NCBI GenBank assembly: GCA_902492505.1
Contig: CABULU010000027.1
Span: forward strand, 1-24,665
DNA length: 24,665 bases
DNA from: an uncultured Eubacteriales bacterium
Lineage (GTDB): Bacteria > Bacillota > Clostridia > Oscillospirales > QAKW01
Reading direction: 5' to 3'
In this document: positions 8,445-14,911 of the stretch, piece after piece
Position numbering within the stretch: position 1 is the stretch's first letter
How the letters are laid out: every line of letters begins with the position of its first letter
Made by a program: the position numbers and the translations under genes
Notes under the pieces: generated by a model
The model's input: the letters and a program-made list of their open reading frames with translations, nothing else
Told to the model about the DNA's origin: nothing
Databases searched by the model: none

Positions 8445-8473
8445 AGTATAACAGAACACCTATGAAAAGTCAA
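8445..8473 (-). promoter_or_regulatory. Promoter for tRNA-Leu
   Basis: Minus strand: TTGACT (8473-8468), 17 bases, TATACT (8450-8445), about 23 bases before the tRNA 5' end. Confidence 0.75.
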
Positions 8474-8504
8474 CACTTTTTTACTATCTTTTTTGTTTTT
8501 TGTC

Positions 8505-8533
8505 TTGAATAATATCCGCAAATATTGTAATAT
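8505..8533 (+). promoter_or_regulatory. Candidate promoter for mtaB
   Basis: TTGAAT (8505-8510), 17 bases, TAATAT (8528-8533), followed by an AT-rich leader and GGAG at 8551-8554. Confidence 0.5.
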
Positions 8534-8562
8534 TTATAAAAAGAATTTACGGAGTTTTAAAA

Positions 8563-9843
8563 TTGAAAGCAGCTTTTTATACGCTTGGTTGTAAGGTCAA
8601 TCAGTATGATACGCAGATGATGAGCGAAAAGTTTGTGTCCGCAGGTCATACTGTTGTCGGTTTTGACGAGCAAGCCGATGTTTATATAATAAATACCTGC
8701 ACTGTTACGCAGATTTCGGATAAGAAAAGCAGGAATATGATTTCGAGAGTCATGCGCGCACACCCGGGCGCTGTTATTGCAGTCTGCGGCTGTTTTTCTC
8801 AGGTCTCTCCGGAGCAGGCTGCGGCAATCCCGGGTGTCTGTATAGTGCTGGGAACAAGAAACCGTGCAGATATACTTTACTATGTTAATGAGTATCTCAA
8901 AACCGGCAGGCAAATCGTGGATGTGCAGTCGTCCTCTGATATTGCTGATGAAAAGATATCGGGCTTTTCGGAGAAAACCCGCGCCATATTAAAAATTGAA
9001 GACGGCTGCCGCAACTTTTGCAGCTACTGTCTTATTCCGTTTGCCAGAGGAAAAATATTGTCAAAACCGCCCGAGCAGGTGGTGGCAGAGGCAACGGCGG
9101 TTGCTGAGGCGGGCTATAAGGAAATTGTACTGACCGGTATTCACCTTTCGTCTTACGGTGTCGATTTGGAAGGCGTAACTCTTGCCGACGTGATTGAATC
9201 GGTGGCAAATGTTGAGGGCGTGCGGCGTATTCGTTTGGGCTCGCTTGAGCCTACGGTGATAACGCCTGCTTTTGTTGACAGAATATCAAAAGTGGATGTA
9301 CTCTGCCCGTCGTTTCACCTGTCTTTGCAAAGCGGCTGTGACAAAACGCTGAAAGCTATGAACAGGAGATACAGTGCCCGGCAATACGCGCACGCTGTCG
9401 GGCTTTTGCGTGAATACTTTAAAGACTGCGCGGTGACGACCGATGTTATTGTCGGTTTTCCCGGCGAGACCGATGAGGATTTTAAGCAAAGCTGTGACTT
9501 TATAGATGAAATAGGTTTTGCAAGGATACATATTTTTCCGTACTCAAAGCGCAGCGGAACAAAAGCTGCGCAGATGGAAAATCAGATTTCGAAATCGGTC
9601 AAACAGCAGCGTGAAAGGGTGCTGTGTGAAATCGAAAGGAAAAACCGTATGGAATTTATGTCTCGGTTTGTCAATAAAACGGTTTATGTTCTGACAGAAC
9701 GCTGCGAAACCGGCGTATGCAGCGGCTTTACCGAAAATTATATTCATGTTGAGTTTGCCGGAAAAGCGGATTTATGCAACACCGTTGCTGCTGTTAAGGT
9801 ATTGCGCGTGTCTGACGGGGGACTTTTGGGAGAGGTAAATTAA
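8563..9843 (+). CDS. mtaB: tRNA t6A37 methylthiotransferase MtaB
   Basis: A 426-residue radical-SAM methylthiotransferase that converts t6A to ms2t6A at position 37 of ANN-decoding tRNAs, in the cytoplasm. The UPF0004 domain has three cluster Cys: Cys10 (TLGCKVNQYD), Cys46 (NTCTVT) and Cys75 or Cys77 (VCGCF). The radical SAM motif CxxxCxxC is Cys149, Cys153, Cys156 (GCRNFCSYC). The C-terminal TRAM domain covers about residues 370-426. The short N-terminus starting directly at the GCKVNQYDTQ segment, and overall length, fit MtaB better than MiaB or RimO. Start is TTG 8563 with GGAG 8 bases upstream. It stands alone between tRNA-Leu and an XRE gene. Confidence 0.93.
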   Translation: MKAAFYTLGCKVNQYDTQMMSEKFVSAGHTVVGFDEQADVYIINTCTVTQISDKKSRNMISRVMRAHPGAVIAVCGCFSQVSPEQAAAIPGVCIVLGTRNRADILYYVNEYLKTGRQIVDVQSSSDIADEKISGFSEKTRAILKIEDGCRNFCSYCLIPFARGKILSKPPEQVVAEATAVAEAGYKEIVLTGIHLSSYGVDLEGVTLADVIESVANVEGVRRIRLGSLEPTVITPAFVDRISKVDVLCPSFHLSLQSGCDKTLKAMNRRYSARQYAHAVGLLREYFKDCAVTTDVIVGFPGETDEDFKQSCDFIDEIGFARIHIFPYSKRSGTKAAQMENQISKSVKQQRERVLCEIERKNRMEFMSRFVNKTVYVLTERCETGVCSGFTENYIHVEFAGKADLCNTVAAVKVLRVSDGGLLGEVN

Positions 9844-9857
9844 TTTGTTATATTTTG

Positions 9858-9886
9858 TTGACATATTTTCCCAATTATGGTATTAT
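9858..9886 (+). promoter_or_regulatory. Promoter for the 66-residue XRE gene
   Basis: TTGACA (9858-9863), 17 bases, TATTAT (9881-9886); gene starts at 9920. Confidence 0.8.
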
Positions 9887-9919
9887 GAAAATAATAAAAA
9901 ATTAATAGGCAGGTAACCG

Positions 9920-10120
9920 ATGAATAACGCACAGAAACTCAGAAAACTATACAAGAAGACACAAAACGATATTGCAGATATTATTAGTTATCCAAAACCG
10001 CTGTATGCAGCGTTTGAGCTTAATAAACTAAAGCTGCCCGAAAGCAAGCTTGTCATGCTGTCCAGATACTATAATGTTTCTGTTGATTACCTGCTGAGCG
10101 ACAGCTCGAATGAAAAATAG
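9920..10120 (+). CDS. Small XRE-family HTH protein
   Basis: A 66-residue protein that is almost only an HTH_3 domain: LRKLYKKTQNDIADII (helices 1-2), an atypical recognition helix region SYPKPLYAAFELNK, then LPESKLVMLSRYYNVSVDYLLS, the usual end of XRE domains. The normal turn (GVS-STISRYE) is degenerate, with Pro residues, so DNA binding may be altered. It has its own consensus promoter and a following hairpin, so it is a monocistronic regulator. Target unknown. Confidence 0.8.
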   Translation: MNNAQKLRKLYKKTQNDIADIISYPKPLYAAFELNKLKLPESKLVMLSRYYNVSVDYLLSDSSNEK

Positions 10121-10140
10121 CTGCCTGTTATTTGAATTGT

Positions 10141-10175
10141 AAATGCACCGCTTTTAAAGCGGTGCATTTATTATG
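10141..10175 (+). terminator. Hairpin terminator after the small XRE gene
   Basis: Perfect 11-bp stem AAATGCACCGC (10141-10151) / GCGGTGCATTT (10159-10169), loop TTTTAAA, then ATTATG. The T-tract is short. Confidence 0.7.
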
Positions 10176-10177
10176 CG

Positions 10178-10215
10178 CAAAAATGTAAATAAACGTCAAA
10201 AATGTAAAATTACGT
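10178..10215. repeat. Tandem 19-bp repeat, possible XRE operator array
   Basis: CAAAAATGTAAATAAACGT (10178-10196) is directly followed by CAAAAATGTAAAATTACGT (10197-10215), 16 of 19 identical. ACGTA recurs inverted as TACGT at 10222-10226. It lies upstream of the -10 box of the next XRE gene. Confidence 0.65.
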
Positions 10216-10249
10216 AATATAATACGTTTCCTGTTTTAAAGGGTTCAGG

Positions 10250-10255
10250 TATAAT
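10250..10255 (+). promoter_or_regulatory. -10 box of the 72-residue XRE gene
   Basis: TATAAT at 10250-10255. The corresponding -35 position (TTTCCT, 10227-10232) is weak, which suits a regulated promoter next to the tandem repeats. Confidence 0.5.
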
Positions 10256-10274
10256 TTAATAAAGGAGATTAAGT

Positions 10275-10493
10275 ATGCCTGAATTAAGAATATTATCCAG
10301 AAAATCGAAAAAAGCAAGAAAGCAAATGAAACTGAATCAGGAGGAGTTTGCGGCAAGGTGCGGAATAAGCAAAGAGACATTGAGTCTTATCGAACGAGAA
10401 AACACCGACCCCAGACTCAGCACAATTCAGAAAATTGCGTCATTTTTAAATTATACCGTTTCTGATTTGCTTAAAATCGACGAAGATAAATAA
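10275..10493 (+). CDS. XRE-family transcriptional regulator (HTH only)
   Basis: A 72-residue XRE/Cro-like DNA-binding protein: KKARKQMKLNQEEFAARCGISKETLSLIERENTDPRLSTIQKIASFLNYTVSDLLK covers the five-helix HTH_3 fold. The turn and recognition helix GISKETLSLIERE are canonical. No sensor domain. AGGAG lies 8 bases before ATG. The tandem repeats just upstream suggest it regulates itself. It marks the edge between conserved chromosome and the accessory region. Confidence 0.85.
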   Translation: MPELRILSRKSKKARKQMKLNQEEFAARCGISKETLSLIERENTDPRLSTIQKIASFLNYTVSDLLKIDEDK

Positions 10494-10820
10494 GGTTGAT
10501 TAAAGAGTGTGCGGTAGTGTTTTTTGCCCTGCTCAACCACTGAATATGATCAGCCGGTCACTGCGCGCCACCCGCAAGACTGGAGCGATAGTCCAGCCAA
10601 ACTCACCGACTGTAAGGCTCCCAATATAATAAACATATAGTCCATCTCGAAGCTTACGCTTACAGATAGCATAAGCGTATGCCTTTGGGGACGGATTATA
10701 CTATCATGTCAGCTAAGTCTTTTAATCGTTCGGGTACGGATAATTCCATGCGCCGCCTCCTTGTCTGCTCGATAAATGGCCATTTGTCATTCTATGCTAT
10801 AAGGTCAGCAAATGGAAATT
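10494..10820. other. Gene-poor scar segment with decayed coding remnants
   Basis: No complete gene is seen in 327 bases. It contains an 11-bp imperfect inverted repeat, GCTTACGCTTA (10652-10662) / TAAGCGTATGC (10672-10682), a small hairpin CTGGA/TCCAG near 10580-10600, and the beginning of an HTH gene on the minus strand (separate entry). Minus-strand frames near 10510-10620 read as short broken coding stretches interrupted by stops. This looks like debris of a lost mobile element. Confidence 0.5.
10696..10749 (-). pseudogene. Beheaded remnant of an XRE-type HTH gene (first 17 codons)
   Basis: On the minus strand AAGGAGG is followed after 5 bases by an ATG at 10749, then MELSVPERLKDLADMIV and a stop. 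The opening MELSVPERLKDL is the usual start of a family of element-borne XRE regulators (normally followed by RxxxxLTLEQLA). The strong ribosome binding site with only 17 codons suggests a deletion removed the rest. Family assignment is from memory of the motif. Confidence 0.4.
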
Positions 10821-11288
10821 TTATTTGAGCATAAAATCCGCCCATGTGCCTTTATAATCACATAGATGTTCGTTCCAATATATTACCCTTTCGATATATT
10901 CCTGTTTTCGTTGCTCTACTGCGTCTTTGCAATTTTCAATCCCATATCTATATATAATCGCAGTAAGGTCATATATCGGATAACCTATTGCATGTCCAGC
11001 AGTATGCACTACTGCACAGGCCTGTCCTATGGAATGGCAAATTGCAATATCTTCTTTATCTTCAATTTCTTTCGCAAATGCATGACAATCTAATATTTTT
11101 CGTTGGGCTAATCGCATTTTGATTTTTCCAAAAGCCCAGTCTTTGACTGCTTCCAGCGCCTCTCGTGGGCGTTTTTCTTCCGGATATTTTTTCTCGAGCT
11201 TTGTAATAGATTCGTATGCAAACTCAAATGCCCATAGTGCCATGACCCGATGGCTTTGAGCTTCAAACAGCATAATTAAGTCCTGCAT
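10821..11288 (-). CDS. Imm5-like putative immunity protein (orphan; frameshifted 5' end)
   Basis: A 155-residue all-helical, soluble protein. The central stretch ICHSIGQACAVVHTAGHAIGYPIYDLTA, with repeated small residues and HTAGHA, resembles the putative immunity protein family Imm5 that protects against secreted polymorphic toxins. No cognate toxin is visible here. The frame is open from ATG 11288, but this start lacks a ribosome binding site. A better start (ATG 11362 with GGAGG) reads 28 codons in another frame and would join this frame by one -1 step at an A7 run; the joined protein would have about 179 residues. Either a single-base deletion or ribosomal slippage would explain it. Imm5 identity is tentative. 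Confidence 0.6.
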   Translation of the reverse strand: MQDLIMLFEAQSHRVMALWAFEFAYESITKLEKKYPEEKRPREALEAVKDWAFGKIKMRLAQRKILDCHAFAKEIEDKEDIAICHSIGQACAVVHTAGHAIGYPIYDLTAIIYRYGIENCKDAVEQRKQEYIERVIYWNEHLCDYKGTWADFMLK

Positions 11289-11362
11289 GTATTCTGAGTT
11301 TTTAGAAAATAGGTCTTGATTTTTTTCTTTAATTTTACATATACCTCATCTATCCAATTCAT
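11276..11362 (-). other. Probable true 5' end of the Imm5-like gene, out of frame, with A7 slippery run
   Basis: ATG at 11362 has GGAGG (11372-11368) 5 bases upstream and encodes MNWIDEVYVKLKKK before running out of frame. At 11326-11320 the minus strand reads G-AAAAAAA-T. Slipping back one base there continues as NQDLFSKNSEYMQDLIMLFE, joining seamlessly to the downstream frame. A candidate promoter, TTTCCA (11430-11425)-17-TAGAAT (11407-11402), lies upstream. Confidence 0.65.
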
Positions 11363-11469
11363 TTGTACCTCCACAACTTCCTGTTTAGTACCGTTATTTC
11401 TATTCTACCACAATTCCGAAAGCGTGGAAATAGTCGGTTTTATGAGCCGATTTTCTACCTTTCGGATAT

Positions 11470-11607
11470 ATGGGACGGGTGTAAGTCGCCAACCATCACC
11501 GGCACGGGTGCATCAGGTGCAAAACGAAGTATTTCGTGTAGAGGCAAGGGGTAAGGCTACGGGTGGGAACCGCCCCAAACGCGTCTCCGAAGCCGGAAAA
11601 TGGGCAT
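11470..11607 (+). ncRNA. GC-rich structured segment, possible mobile-element RNA remnant
   Basis: About 140 bases, much more GC-rich than the flanks, without a convincing ORF. Small hairpins are visible: CACC/GGTG near 11497-11510, GCA/TGC 11510-11520, ACGAA-GTA-TTCGT near 11524-11537, and GGGTGG-GAA-CCGCCC near 11561-11576, followed by CCGAAGCCGG. The GGGAACCGCCC...GAAGCC ending recalls the 3' region of TnpB-associated (IS200/IS605-type) omega RNAs, but this is from memory and no tnpB is present. A domain of a lost group II intron is an alternative. Confidence 0.3.
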
Positions 11608-11611
11608 AAAA

Positions 11612-11657
11612 AGGAGAAAATCCCTATAAACAGGGATTTTCTCCTCTCCACTTTTTT
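11612..11657 (+). terminator. Long perfect hairpin with downstream T-run
   Basis: 14-bp perfect stem AGGAGAAAATCCCT (11612-11625) / AGGGATTTTCTCCT (11632-11645), loop ATAAAC, then CTCCAC and TTTTTT (11652-11657). It follows the structured segment and may end its transcript, or be an element end. The remaining sequence from 11658 to 11746 shows no gene. Confidence 0.6.
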
Positions 11658-11746
11658 ATCAAAAGTGACGTCTTGATATGTCTAAGGACTATAAAAAAGA
11701 TATTTTTGCGATTTCGCTGGTGGGATTTGAACTCTTGTAAAGGATA

Positions 11747-12028
11747 TTATTCATTATTTTCAGCTTGCTTGATTTTTTTCAATTCACTTTCTGCCCATCG
11801 GTTTTCTATCTCATATCCCCTTTCGTTATTCCAAGCTATGATCTCATTTAAAGCTTTCTCCGCTTGTTCAGGCAAGCGATTTTCAATATAATAACAAGCT
11901 AATGAATACTGTGAATCAATTAAGTTTTTATCTAACTGATATGCTCGCTCCCAGCATTTTTTTGCGTTATCATAATCCAATAACTGTTTATATGTGTCTC
12001 CTGCATAAAGAAGTTTGAAAATTTCCAA
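11747..12028 (-). pseudogene. TPR-like protein fragment (out of frame with upstream PIN fragment)
   Basis: A 93-codon open frame with TPR character: YAGDTYKQLLDYDNAKKCWERAYQLDKNLIDSQYSLACYYIENRLPEQAEKALNEIIAW holds about two TPR-like helical hairpins. The only start is TTG 12028 without a good ribosome binding site, and it overlaps the end of the PIN-domain fragment by 41 bases in another frame. Most likely this is the C-terminal part of a longer gene after a deletion or frameshift. Confidence 0.55.
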
Positions 12029-12227
12029 TTCTACTTACTAATTCAGATTCACCAATGTGTTTCTTAATTTCTGATTCAAGAACAGGATGCGTAAGCAATG
12101 TAATATTATTTGCTTCCAATAGTTGAAGCAACATGGGAATAATCGATTTTGTAATGCCCTCAAAATCACATTGATTTTTATGATATATTGAGGTGTCAAT
12201 CATGACGGCATCTATTTTATGATTCAT
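11988..12227 (-). pseudogene. N-terminal PIN-domain fragment
   Basis: A 79-codon frame beginning MNHKIDAVMIDTSIYHKNQ. The VMIDTS strand with its Asp is the first acidic metal ligand of PIN-like nucleases (DUF4935-like), and ITLLTHPVLESEIKKHI fits the second strand-helix with Glu. The domain needs about 120-130 residues, so it stops after roughly half; the last ~12 codons are out-of-frame sequence shared with the TPR fragment. An intact ancestor probably carried PIN then helical repeats. Confidence 0.55.
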
Positions 12228-12319
12228 TAACTTTAACCTATCTTTCTCACATGAGTATTCTATTCTATATTATAATCTGCTTCTCAATTCTTTTCAAGGG
12301 ACACAATCGATTCCATAAA

Positions 12320-12372
12320 TACCAAAACGCCATTGAATTTAGGTCTTTAGAGACATATTTCAATGGCGTTTT
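12320..12372 (-). terminator. Intrinsic terminator of the recombinase operon
   Basis: 14-bp perfect inverted repeat AAAACGCCATTGAA (12324-12337) / TTCAATGGCGTTTT (12359-12372), loop of 21 bases. It lies 45 bases after the recombinase stop; the minus-strand sequence continues GGTATTTAT. The T-tract is modest. Confidence 0.65.
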
Positions 12373-12416
12373 AGGATGTTTAAGCAGTGGAACAAACTGT
12401 TTTGGCTATACTGCCA

Positions 12417-14060
12417 TCACTGTTCCACCTCGGTTTCCACTTCAAGCCCGCCGATGAAAACCACCTTGATTCTATCCTTGGATTCGACGATGACGCATTG
12501 CAGGATTTTTCGGATAATCTCATTGTCGAAGGTCAGCGGGTGGTTCTTCATACCATCAAGGATGGTAAAAATCTGTTCCAACCGTGACTTGGTACTTTTG
12601 CGATGCTGTTCAGCGGATATATATTCTGTCAGCCTGTTTTCAAGCGTCCTCTTTTCAGTCATCAGCGCTTCAATACGGGGATCAGTGAGCAGGCTTTCGG
12701 GATTTTCGGCAGTTACGGTGTTCAGGATGTCACCAAATTCCTTATCGATTTGTGCGATGCGGATTTGAATATTAACGCTTTCGTCCTCACCAGCTTCAGC
12801 GCCAAGCCCTATTTGGATATGCATTTTCAATGTTTGCAGAATATCGGGATTGCTTTTTGCTGTTTTTAATATGGCATTCATAATCGCTTTTTGCAAGGGG
12901 GATTCTTCTATGGTCGGTGAGTGGTGACAGTATTTTTTGCCGTAGTCAAGGCGGTTGATGCAGCGCCATACAATTCTCTTTTGACCACCTGCCGTCCAAG
13001 TGCACCGGCGGTATGGCGTTCCGCATTCTCCGCAGACAAGCAGTTCGGTGAGCGCGTACTTTCCGCAGTATTTGCCTTGCTCGGTTGTCGTGCCAATCTG
13101 CTTGACCTTACGTTTCGAGGCTCGCCTTGCCAGTTCCTCCTGTACCTGTGCAAAGGTGTCGGCATCGATGATTGCCGGATGATTGTTCTCTACATAATAC
13201 TGCGGCCGTTCACCGCCGTTGATACGCACCTTTTTGCTGATACAGTCCACGACATAGGTTTTGCCCAGCAGAGCGTCACCCTTGTATTTTACGTTGGAAA
13301 GGATAGACTGTATCACTCCGGGCTGCCATACGACCTTTCCCATCGGCGTGGGAATACTGTCTGCAGTCAGTCCATCGGCAATCTGTTGCAGGCTGTTGCC
13401 GGAGAGAAATTCCGTATAGATTCGCCGTACCGTTATCGCCTGTGCGGGATCAATTTCCGGCTTTCCGTCTGCACCCTGACGGTATCCGAGGAAGGATTTA
13501 TAAGCGAAGGACACATTGCCTTCCTTTGCGCTTTGCGCCCTGCCCCACGCGACATTGTGGCTGATGTTTTCGGATTCGCTCTGTGCGATAGAGCCATATA
13601 TGGAGATGTAAAATTCCGAGGCTGGATCGATGCTGTGCAAATTTTGTTCTTCAAAGTACACATCCACCTTGATTTCCCGCAGCATTCGGGTGATCTTGAT
13701 GCAGTCAAGGGTGTTTCGGGCAAAGCGGCTGATGGATTTAACGATAATCATATCTATCCGGCCTCGTTTGCATTGGCGTATTAGCTTGTTAAATTCATCG
13801 CGCTTTTTCATACTGGTGCCGGTGATACCCTTGTCAGCGTAAATGCCTACCAACTTCCAGCCGGGTTCTCTGTGAATCCGTTCTGTGTAGTGGTTCACCT
13901 GATTTTCATAACTGTTAAGCTGTTCGTCCTGCTTGGTGGACACTCGGCAGTAAGCGGCTACCCGTTTGGTAATGCTTTGTGTGCTGTGCGCATTCACCGG
14001 CTGTATAGTCGGAGCGATGGTGCGCACTCTCTTTTGCAATATGGGTGCTGTCTGTTGCAT
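12417..14060 (-). CDS. Large serine recombinase (integrase), recombinase 1
   Basis: A 547-residue large serine recombinase for site-specific integration and excision. The N-terminal resolvase domain has the catalytic Ser (YCRVS, Ser41), then DKGITGTSMKKRDEFN and the Arg-rich SISRFARN motif. The recombinase domain (about 190-310) is followed by a zinc ribbon (CGECGTPYRRC...WRC, C near YCHH) and a long C-terminal coiled-coil region typical of these integrases. I choose ATG 14060 because AAAGGAG lies 7 bases upstream; an in-frame ATG at 14123 has none. The preceding gene reads through the first 146 bases in another frame. Third gene of a recombinase triplet, ending at a terminator. Confidence 0.92.
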   Translation of the reverse strand: MQQTAPILQKRVRTIAPTIQPVNAHSTQSITKRVAAYCRVSTKQDEQLNSYENQVNHYTERIHREPGWKLVGIYADKGITGTSMKKRDEFNKLIRQCKRGRIDMIIVKSISRFARNTLDCIKITRMLREIKVDVYFEEQNLHSIDPASEFYISIYGSIAQSESENISHNVAWGRAQSAKEGNVSFAYKSFLGYRQGADGKPEIDPAQAITVRRIYTEFLSGNSLQQIADGLTADSIPTPMGKVVWQPGVIQSILSNVKYKGDALLGKTYVVDCISKKVRINGGERPQYYVENNHPAIIDADTFAQVQEELARRASKRKVKQIGTTTEQGKYCGKYALTELLVCGECGTPYRRCTWTAGGQKRIVWRCINRLDYGKKYCHHSPTIEESPLQKAIMNAILKTAKSNPDILQTLKMHIQIGLGAEAGEDESVNIQIRIAQIDKEFGDILNTVTAENPESLLTDPRIEALMTEKRTLENRLTEYISAEQHRKSTKSRLEQIFTILDGMKNHPLTFDNEIIRKILQCVIVESKDRIKVVFIGGLEVETEVEQ

Positions 14061-14910
14061 CGTTTTTCTCCTTTCTGATCTGCTGACCGTTTTTAAGGGT
14101 GAGACTGACCGTTTTGTCGGCATGGAGTGTAATGGCGGTGGCTATTTTCGCCGTTAATTCTCCGTTATAGCAAGAGAGAGACCTTGTTCTTTGCAAGGTC
14201 TCTCTTATCATCTCTGTGATACGCTGGGTGATGTCTAAAGTTTCATACACCAGCGAAGCGTATTCAAACATTCTGTTTTTCAGCAGTTCTTTCTCAATGG
14301 TCGGACTGTCAAGCATCCGACCGATTTCATTCTTTAATCGGATGACTTCTACGGGCAACTCAGTCGGTGTTGGATCACCTCGCAGAATGTTTGGTTTGAC
14401 AATGAGATAGTTGATGCATTCGGTGATTGCCGAGAGCAACGCATCGTCTGAGATTTTAATAACTTCATCGCAGCTTTTGCATACCCATTTTTCTTGGTAA
14501 GTGGTGCGGCTGTCATGCTTGCGCTGCATCGGTTCTCCGCATTTCTCACAGAGAACCGGAAGCTGCAGCTTGAAAATATCTGCTGTGCGGTCGAGGGCTT
14601 TCTGTGTGTTTCGGGAGGCTCTGATTGCCTGCGCTTTGTCATATACGCTTTGCTCTATAATAGGAGGATAACTGTCGCTGCCGATGTAGCGTTTATCCTC
14701 AATGATGCGTTTCAGACGGGCTTTGTTCCATCCTGTTGTTCCGGACAGATATTCCACTTGTCGTTCATTAAGCCTTTGTGCGATCTTCAATAGGGATTGC
14801 CCGTCCAAATAATCGGAAAATATATCTTGAACCGCTTGGCTTTCGGTTGGGTGAAAGATGATTTTGCCGTTCTCCATTGTATAGCCGAAGGGAATGTTTC
14901 GTATTTTCAT
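13915..14910 (-). CDS. Recombinase-domain protein lacking the catalytic serine domain
   Basis: A 331-residue protein that begins directly with the DNA-binding Recombinase domain (IPFGYTMENGKIIFHPTESQAVQDIFSDYLDGQSLLKIAQRL...RYIG), then a zinc ribbon (CEKCGEPMQRKHD...WVCKSC) and a helical tail. There is no resolvase fold and no catalytic Ser, so it may be a DNA-binding accessory to the two flanking complete recombinases. Start ATG 14910 sits 8 bases after AAAGGAG, overlapping the previous stop region (TGATATG). Its last ~48 residues (AKESAHHRSDYTAGEC onward) are encoded within the 5' end of the next gene in a different frame. That tail is low in fold character and may be accidental. Confidence 0.85.
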   Translation of the reverse strand: MKIRNIPFGYTMENGKIIFHPTESQAVQDIFSDYLDGQSLLKIAQRLNERQVEYLSGTTGWNKARLKRIIEDKRYIGSDSYPPIIEQSVYDKAQAIRASRNTQKALDRTADIFKLQLPVLCEKCGEPMQRKHDSRTTYQEKWVCKSCDEVIKISDDALLSAITECINYLIVKPNILRGDPTPTELPVEVIRLKNEIGRMLDSPTIEKELLKNRMFEYASLVYETLDITQRITEMIRETLQRTRSLSCYNGELTAKIATAITLHADKTVSLTLKNGQQIRKEKNDATDSTHIAKESAHHRSDYTAGECAQHTKHYQTGSRLLPSVHQAGRTA

Positions 14911-14911
14911 A

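Noticed and set aside
10550..10620. Possible cobalamin-riboswitch-like bases (GGTCACTGCGCG)
   Set aside because: The other conserved boxes of that riboswitch are missing, and no B12-related gene follows.
11715..11745. tRNA-like 3' end (GGATTTGAACT) resembling an integrase attachment core
   Set aside because: The T-loop-like bases have no pairing T-stem and no acceptor or anticodon arm; too short to call a tRNA or att site.
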